From positions 7,006,001-7,070,000 of the forward strand of contig NZ_CP047318.1 of assembly GCF_009857135.1 (NCBI RefSeq): a DNA stretch of 64,000 bases, read 5' to 3'. The stretch is from Streptomyces sp. HM190 (GTDB taxonomy: Bacteria > Actinomycetota > Actinomycetes > Streptomycetales > Streptomycetaceae). Both the position numbers and the translations under genes were made by a program. Positions 60,906 to 64,000 of the stretch are shown here, one piece after another (the stretch's first letter is position 1; each line of letters begins with the position of its first letter). The notes beneath the pieces were generated by a model. That model saw nothing but the letters and a program-made list of their open reading frames with translations. It made no database searches and was not told where the DNA came from.

Positions 60906-62105
60906 TCAGCGGCCCACGGGATCGCCTTCGGCGCCGTCGGCCCGCGTGCGCAGCATCACGTGGCCGCCGTGGTGCAGGGGCGTGTCCAGCTTCCACCGGG
61001 CCGCTTCGTCGCCCGTCCGGGCGTCGAAGACGTGGACCTCACCGTGGCCGCCGCGGGTGACGGCGACCCAGTCGGCGCCCGGTGAGGCGGCCACCGCGCG
61101 GCGCTGGACGCCCTCCCAGGGGGTGCCGCCGCGGCGGGGCGCGTCGTCCATGGCGGGAAGGGGGACGTGGCGGGCGGTGTCGTCGGTGTCGAGGAGGATC
61201 AGTTCGTCGCCGTCCGGGTGGATGCGGGTGAACGCGGTGTGGTGCCGGGCGAGGGCCAGCCGGAAGACCAGGCCGGGGCCCAGCTCCGTCAGGGTGGTGC
61301 GGTTCGCCTCCAGGTCGTGGCGCCATGCCTGGTTGGTCCATTCCGGCCACCGCAGCGGGTCCGCGGGGCCGCCGCGCAGCGTCGACCACAGTGTCCGCCG
61401 CCGGGGATCGAGCCGCAGGTACCAGCCCCGGGCAGGCGAGTCCCAGGGGATCGTCCGCTCCGGGACGAGCGTGTCCGCCTCGCGGCGTGCCCGGTGTGCC
61501 CCGTCGCCCGTGGCCGCGAACACATGGCCGGAGCGCGGGTCCTGGGCGTCCCCGTGTCCGTCGTCCGGCAGCGGGAGGTGGGCGTGGGGCGTGACCACGG
61601 GGCAGCCGGGCGGTGCCGCGAGCAGGTCCGCGAACCGGTGGACGGCCAGGGTGCCGGGCTCCCGGTGCCGCAGGACGACCAGCGGATCACCGTCGCCCAG
61701 CACCGTCACCCCCGGTTCGCCGACGCGCGTGCGTACCCGGGCCACGTCTCCCGTCGTGAGGTCGACGACCGTCAGCAGGTCCGACCACGGCTCGCCGTTC
61801 TCGCCCAGGCCCGTCGTGACGGCCGCCCACCGGCCGGACGGATCGCAGGCCAGGTGCTCGGCCGGCGCGGCGACCGGGATCGCGGTCTGCACCGGTTCGT
61901 CGCCGAAGGGGTCGAGCACCAGCAACTCGCCCCTGCGGTCGTCGACGCAGGCGACCCGCCCGCCCGGCAACGCCAGGAACCCGGCGTGCTCCGAGAGGTG
62001 ACGGCCGGTGAGGCGGACCGTCTCGGTGCCGTCCGGCACGGTCCGTATGTGGACGGTTCCCTCCACGTGGTCGGAGACGAGCAGCAGGGCAGGGGCGGCC
62101 GTCAT
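60906..62105 (-). CDS. Beta-propeller protein, metal-uptake-associated
   Basis: The 399-residue protein is built of repeated WD40/NHL-like blades (LLLVSDHVEGTVHIRTVPDG, GGRVACVDDRRGELLVLDPF, ASPGADWVAVTRGGHGEVHV, FDARTGDEAARWKLDTP). ATG 62105 is chosen because GGAGG lies 6 bp upstream; ATG 62117 has none. No signal peptide is seen, so it should be cytosolic. It is divergent from an ABC importer with a Fur-family-like box between them, so it may take part in metal or siderophore handling. No catalytic motif is recognised. Confidence 0.75.
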   Translation of the reverse strand: MTAAPALLLVSDHVEGTVHIRTVPDGTETVRLTGRHLSEHAGFLALPGGRVACVDDRRGELLVLDPFGDEPVQTAIPVAAPAEHLACDPSGRWAAVTTGLGENGEPWSDLLTVVDLTTGDVARVRTRVGEPGVTVLGDGDPLVVLRHREPGTLAVHRFADLLAAPPGCPVVTPHAHLPLPDDGHGDAQDPRSGHVFAATGDGAHRARREADTLVPERTIPWDSPARGWYLRLDPRRRTLWSTLRGGPADPLRWPEWTNQAWRHDLEANRTTLTELGPGLVFRLALARHHTAFTRIHPDGDELILLDTDDTARHVPLPAMDDAPRRGGTPWEGVQRRAVAASPGADWVAVTRGGHGEVHVFDARTGDEAARWKLDTPLHHGGHVMLRTRADGAEGDPVGR

Positions 62106-62132
62106 CGATGCCTCCATGAGAATCGGTCCTTT

Positions 62133-62147
62133 TGAAAACGATTATCA
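62133..62147. promoter_or_regulatory. Fur-family (Zur/Fur-like) box
   Basis: TGAAAACGATTATCA is a 7-1-7 near-palindrome like Fur/Zur sites (TGAAAAT-x-ATTTTCA type). It lies in the 89-bp gap between the divergent beta-propeller and substrate-binding genes and is strikingly AT-rich for this genome. Zinc or iron control cannot be separated from sequence alone. Confidence 0.65.
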
Positions 62148-62194
62148 TGTATCTTCAGGGCGTTCCGGCTCCCTGAGAAGAAGCGAGGGCATTG

Positions 62195-63172
62195 ATGCTG
62201 CGCTCACCGTCGAGATTCGTCCGAAGCTGGGTCACCGCCGCGCTGGCGGGCTCGCTGCTGGTCGGGTGCGGCTCGTCCACCGAACCGGCGGACGGCAAGG
62301 CCGCCGCGGCCGGTCCGAAGACCGACGTCACCGTCGAACCCATCAAGGCGACGAGGGCGTTGACCGACGCGGGCGGCGTCAAGGTCTCCCTCGACAGGGA
62401 ACCCGAGCGCATCGTCTGCCTGTTCGCGCTCTGCGACGACATCCTCACCGAGCTGGGCATCGTCCCCGCGGCCACGAACAGCGCGCTCCTCGCCCACCCC
62501 GACTTCCTGGGGGAGGAGAGGGCGAAGAAGGTCGACGTCATCCCCGGCGGGTTCATCGCACCCGAGGTGGAGGCGATCCTCTCCCACAAGCCCGACCTGG
62601 TGATCGGCCTGGGCGACACCCACGGCAAGCTCGCCCCGGCGCTGAAGGACGCCACCACGTTCTGGCCCATGCAGCCCGAGACGTGGCAGGACAGCGTGGG
62701 CTACCTGCGTGATGTGGCGGCCCTCACCGGCCGTACCGCCGAGGGCGAGAAGGCCGAGAAGACCTTCCGGACCAAGCTCGCCGAGGCGGAGAGGACCAGG
62801 AGCGACAAGACCGCGCTCGTCATCTACGGCAGCGACGAGAACTTCGGCGTCGCCACTCCGGAGACGGACGTGGGCGCCAGCCTGTTCCCGAAGCTCGCCG
62901 ACTACCCCTGGAAGTCCCGTGGCGTGGAGGGAAGTTACAGCCTCGAAGAGATCCTCGCGGCCGACGTCGACGTGTTGTTCGTCGAGACGCTGAGCTTCGG
63001 CGAGGCGGACGGCAGGCTGTCGGAGAAGCTGGCGAAGAATCCCCTGTGGGGCAAGATCCCGGCGGTGAGGACCGGCGACGTCCACGAGGTGAACTCCGAG
63101 GTGTGGGCCAAGGGACGCGGTACTCGTTCGCTGGGCCTCGTCCTCGATGAGGCCACGGCCGCGCTGCGGTGA
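62195..63172 (+). CDS. ABC importer substrate-binding lipoprotein (FecB/BtuF type)
   Basis: The 325-residue lipoprotein has an export signal ending LLVGC (lipobox). A bilobal helical-backbone binding protein follows (EPERIVCLFALCDDILTELG, ILSHKPDLVIGLGDTHGKLA, WQDSVGYLRDVAALTGR, AAVRTGDVHEVN-like end). It presents iron-siderophore, haem, cobalamin or another metal complex to the permease. ATG 62195 follows GAGGG; a TTG three bases earlier is rejected. The stop overlaps the permease GTG by 4 bp. The Fur-family box upstream suggests metal-repressed expression. Confidence 0.88.
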   Translation: MLRSPSRFVRSWVTAALAGSLLVGCGSSTEPADGKAAAAGPKTDVTVEPIKATRALTDAGGVKVSLDREPERIVCLFALCDDILTELGIVPAATNSALLAHPDFLGEERAKKVDVIPGGFIAPEVEAILSHKPDLVIGLGDTHGKLAPALKDATTFWPMQPETWQDSVGYLRDVAALTGRTAEGEKAEKTFRTKLAEAERTRSDKTALVIYGSDENFGVATPETDVGASLFPKLADYPWKSRGVEGSYSLEEILAADVDVLFVETLSFGEADGRLSEKLAKNPLWGKIPAVRTGDVHEVNSEVWAKGRGTRSLGLVLDEATAALR

Positions 63173-64000
63173 GCACGCCCGTCGCGACGCACACCGCAGC
63201 AGGCGACGGGGGACCGGGCCCACGGCGGTCGGCGCGCCCGGCAGGACGCCGGCAACTGCCCGTCCTGGTCGCGCTGCTGGCCGCCGCCTCGGTCTGCGCG
63301 CTGACCCTGGGGACGCCCTACGTCCCGCCGCACCGGCTGCCCGGTGCGCTGATGGACGCGGACGGCACGCTCGCCGGGATCGTCGTCACCGAACTGCGCG
63401 TGCCCCGGCTGGTGCTGGCCCTCGTCGCCGGGGCGTGTCTCGGAGCGGCGGGGCTCGTGCTGCAGGAGGCGCTGCGCAACCCCTTGGCCGTCCCCGAGAT
63501 GCTGGGTGTGTCGTCCGGAGCCGCGCTCGGGGTCGCCGCGCCGCTGGTGCTGTCGGTGTCCCTCCCCGCCGCTGTCCAGCCCTTGTCGGCCCTCGGCGGA
63601 GCCGCGCTCGGCGGCGGCCTCACGCTGCTCGCCGCGGGCCTGGGGCGCAGTCCGTCCGCCGTGCTGCTCACCGGCGCCGCGGTCGCCGCCGCGTTGCAGG
63701 CCGCGCTGCTCGTGCTGATGGTGATGGCCGACCAGCTCGACCTCCAGCTGATCTACCGCTACCTGCTGGGCTCGCTCTCCGCCCGCACCTGGGACGACGT
63801 CACCGGGCTGTGGCCGTGGCTGCTCGTCGCGGTTCCGTCGCTCGTGCTGTGCGCGCCGGTGCTCTCGGTGCTGCGGCTGGGGGACGAGGACGCCCAGGCG
63901 CTGGGGGTGCGTGCCCAGCGGGCACGGCTGGCAGCACTGGCCATCGCCGTCGTGCTGATCGCGCCCGTGACGGCCGTGTGCGGGCCGGTCGCGTGGGTCG
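63169..64000 (+). CDS. FecCD-family ABC importer permease (cut by window end)
   Basis: The GTG at 63169 overlaps the binding-protein stop. After ~30 basic/polar residues comes a first membrane helix (LPVLVALLAAASVCALTLG). The FecCD signature ELRVPRLVLALVAGACLGAA, LQEALRNPLAVPEMLGVSSG and further hydrophobic helices follow. The frame is still open at 64000, about 277 codons in, where the family usually has ~340 residues. Together with the lipoprotein it forms a siderophore or metal-chelate importer; the ATPase is presumably beyond the window. Confidence 0.9.
   Translation, partial: MSTPVATHTAAGDGGPGPRRSARPAGRRQLPVLVALLAAASVCALTLGTPYVPPHRLPGALMDADGTLAGIVVTELRVPRLVLALVAGACLGAAGLVLQEALRNPLAVPEMLGVSSGAALGVAAPLVLSVSLPAAVQPLSALGGAALGGGLTLLAAGLGRSPSAVLLTGAAVAAALQAALLVLMVMADQLDLQLIYRYLLGSLSARTWDDVTGLWPWLLVAVPSLVLCAPVLSVLRLGDEDAQALGVRAQRARLAALAIAVVLIAPVTAVCGPVAWV

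Overview
The window is very GC-rich, with NNG/NNC codons, many GTG starts, ATGA/GTGA overlaps between consecutive genes and families typical of actinomycetes (LuxR-type LAL regulators, SpoIIE/PP2C phosphatases, IucA/IucC siderophore synthetases, AlkZ-like glycosylases). It is almost certainly chromosomal Streptomyces DNA. No rRNA, tRNA, phage or CRISPR array was seen. Mobile DNA is limited to one IS5-type insertion sequence and some gene debris.

Layout. 1-6.5 kb: the start of a sensor kinase and its OmpR-type regulator, then a divergent operon (GT2 glycosyltransferase, DUF2064 protein, methyltransferase), a CorA transporter, an AlkZ-like DNA glycosylase and a broken trypsin gene. 6.8-15.1 kb: two LuxR-type regulators, two coupled acyl-CoA synthetases and a zinc-ribbon protein. 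15.3-20.6 kb: glyoxylate disposal (gcl; hyi-glxR), with a wrecked Shedu-like (DUF4263) defence gene between them. 20.8-35.8 kb: a complete high-affinity (group 1h/5) [NiFe]-hydrogenase locus. The structural and accessory genes run on the plus strand (large repeat protein, hhyS, hhyL, NifU-like, DUF5947, two small proteins, hypA). The maturation genes run on the minus strand (a shortened hypX, endopeptidase, hypB, hypF, hypC, hypD, hypE). An IS element sits exactly at the hypA stop codon. 36-40 kb: purine catabolism (thiamine-binding-like protein, HTH protein, uraD, uraH, uricase, 8-oxoguanine deaminase). 40-48.8 kb: a GH89 glucosaminidase, thioesterase, phosphatase, alanine-type aminotransferase, HxlR regulator and a von Willebrand pair. 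49-54.5 kb: two divergent NIS siderophore synthetases and a PP2C phosphatase. 54.6-60.6 kb: an operon of a YbdK-type carboxylate-amine ligase, a 34-residue peptide, an asparagine-synthetase-type amidotransferase and an S9 peptidase. 60.9-64 kb: a divergent pair around a Fur-family-like box (beta-propeller protein; metal/siderophore ABC importer, cut by the window end).

How it fits together. 8-Oxoguanine and urate are oxidised towards allantoin by the 36-40 kb genes. Glyoxylate released further down that pathway is condensed by Gcl and reduced by GlxR. The hydrogenase locus sits inside this purine/glyoxylate region. Its divergent promoter region carries the same double operator, with the same 21-bp spacing, as the gcl promoter.

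The most unusual observations are (i) the small peptide locus translationally coupled to ligase, amidotransferase and peptidase genes; (ii) a 227-residue HypX that keeps its formyltransferase domain and extreme C-terminus but lacks the middle; (iii) a DUF4263/Shedu pseudogene whose catalytic half is inverted; and (iv) the duplicated operator shared by gcl and the hyi/hydrogenase intergenic region.
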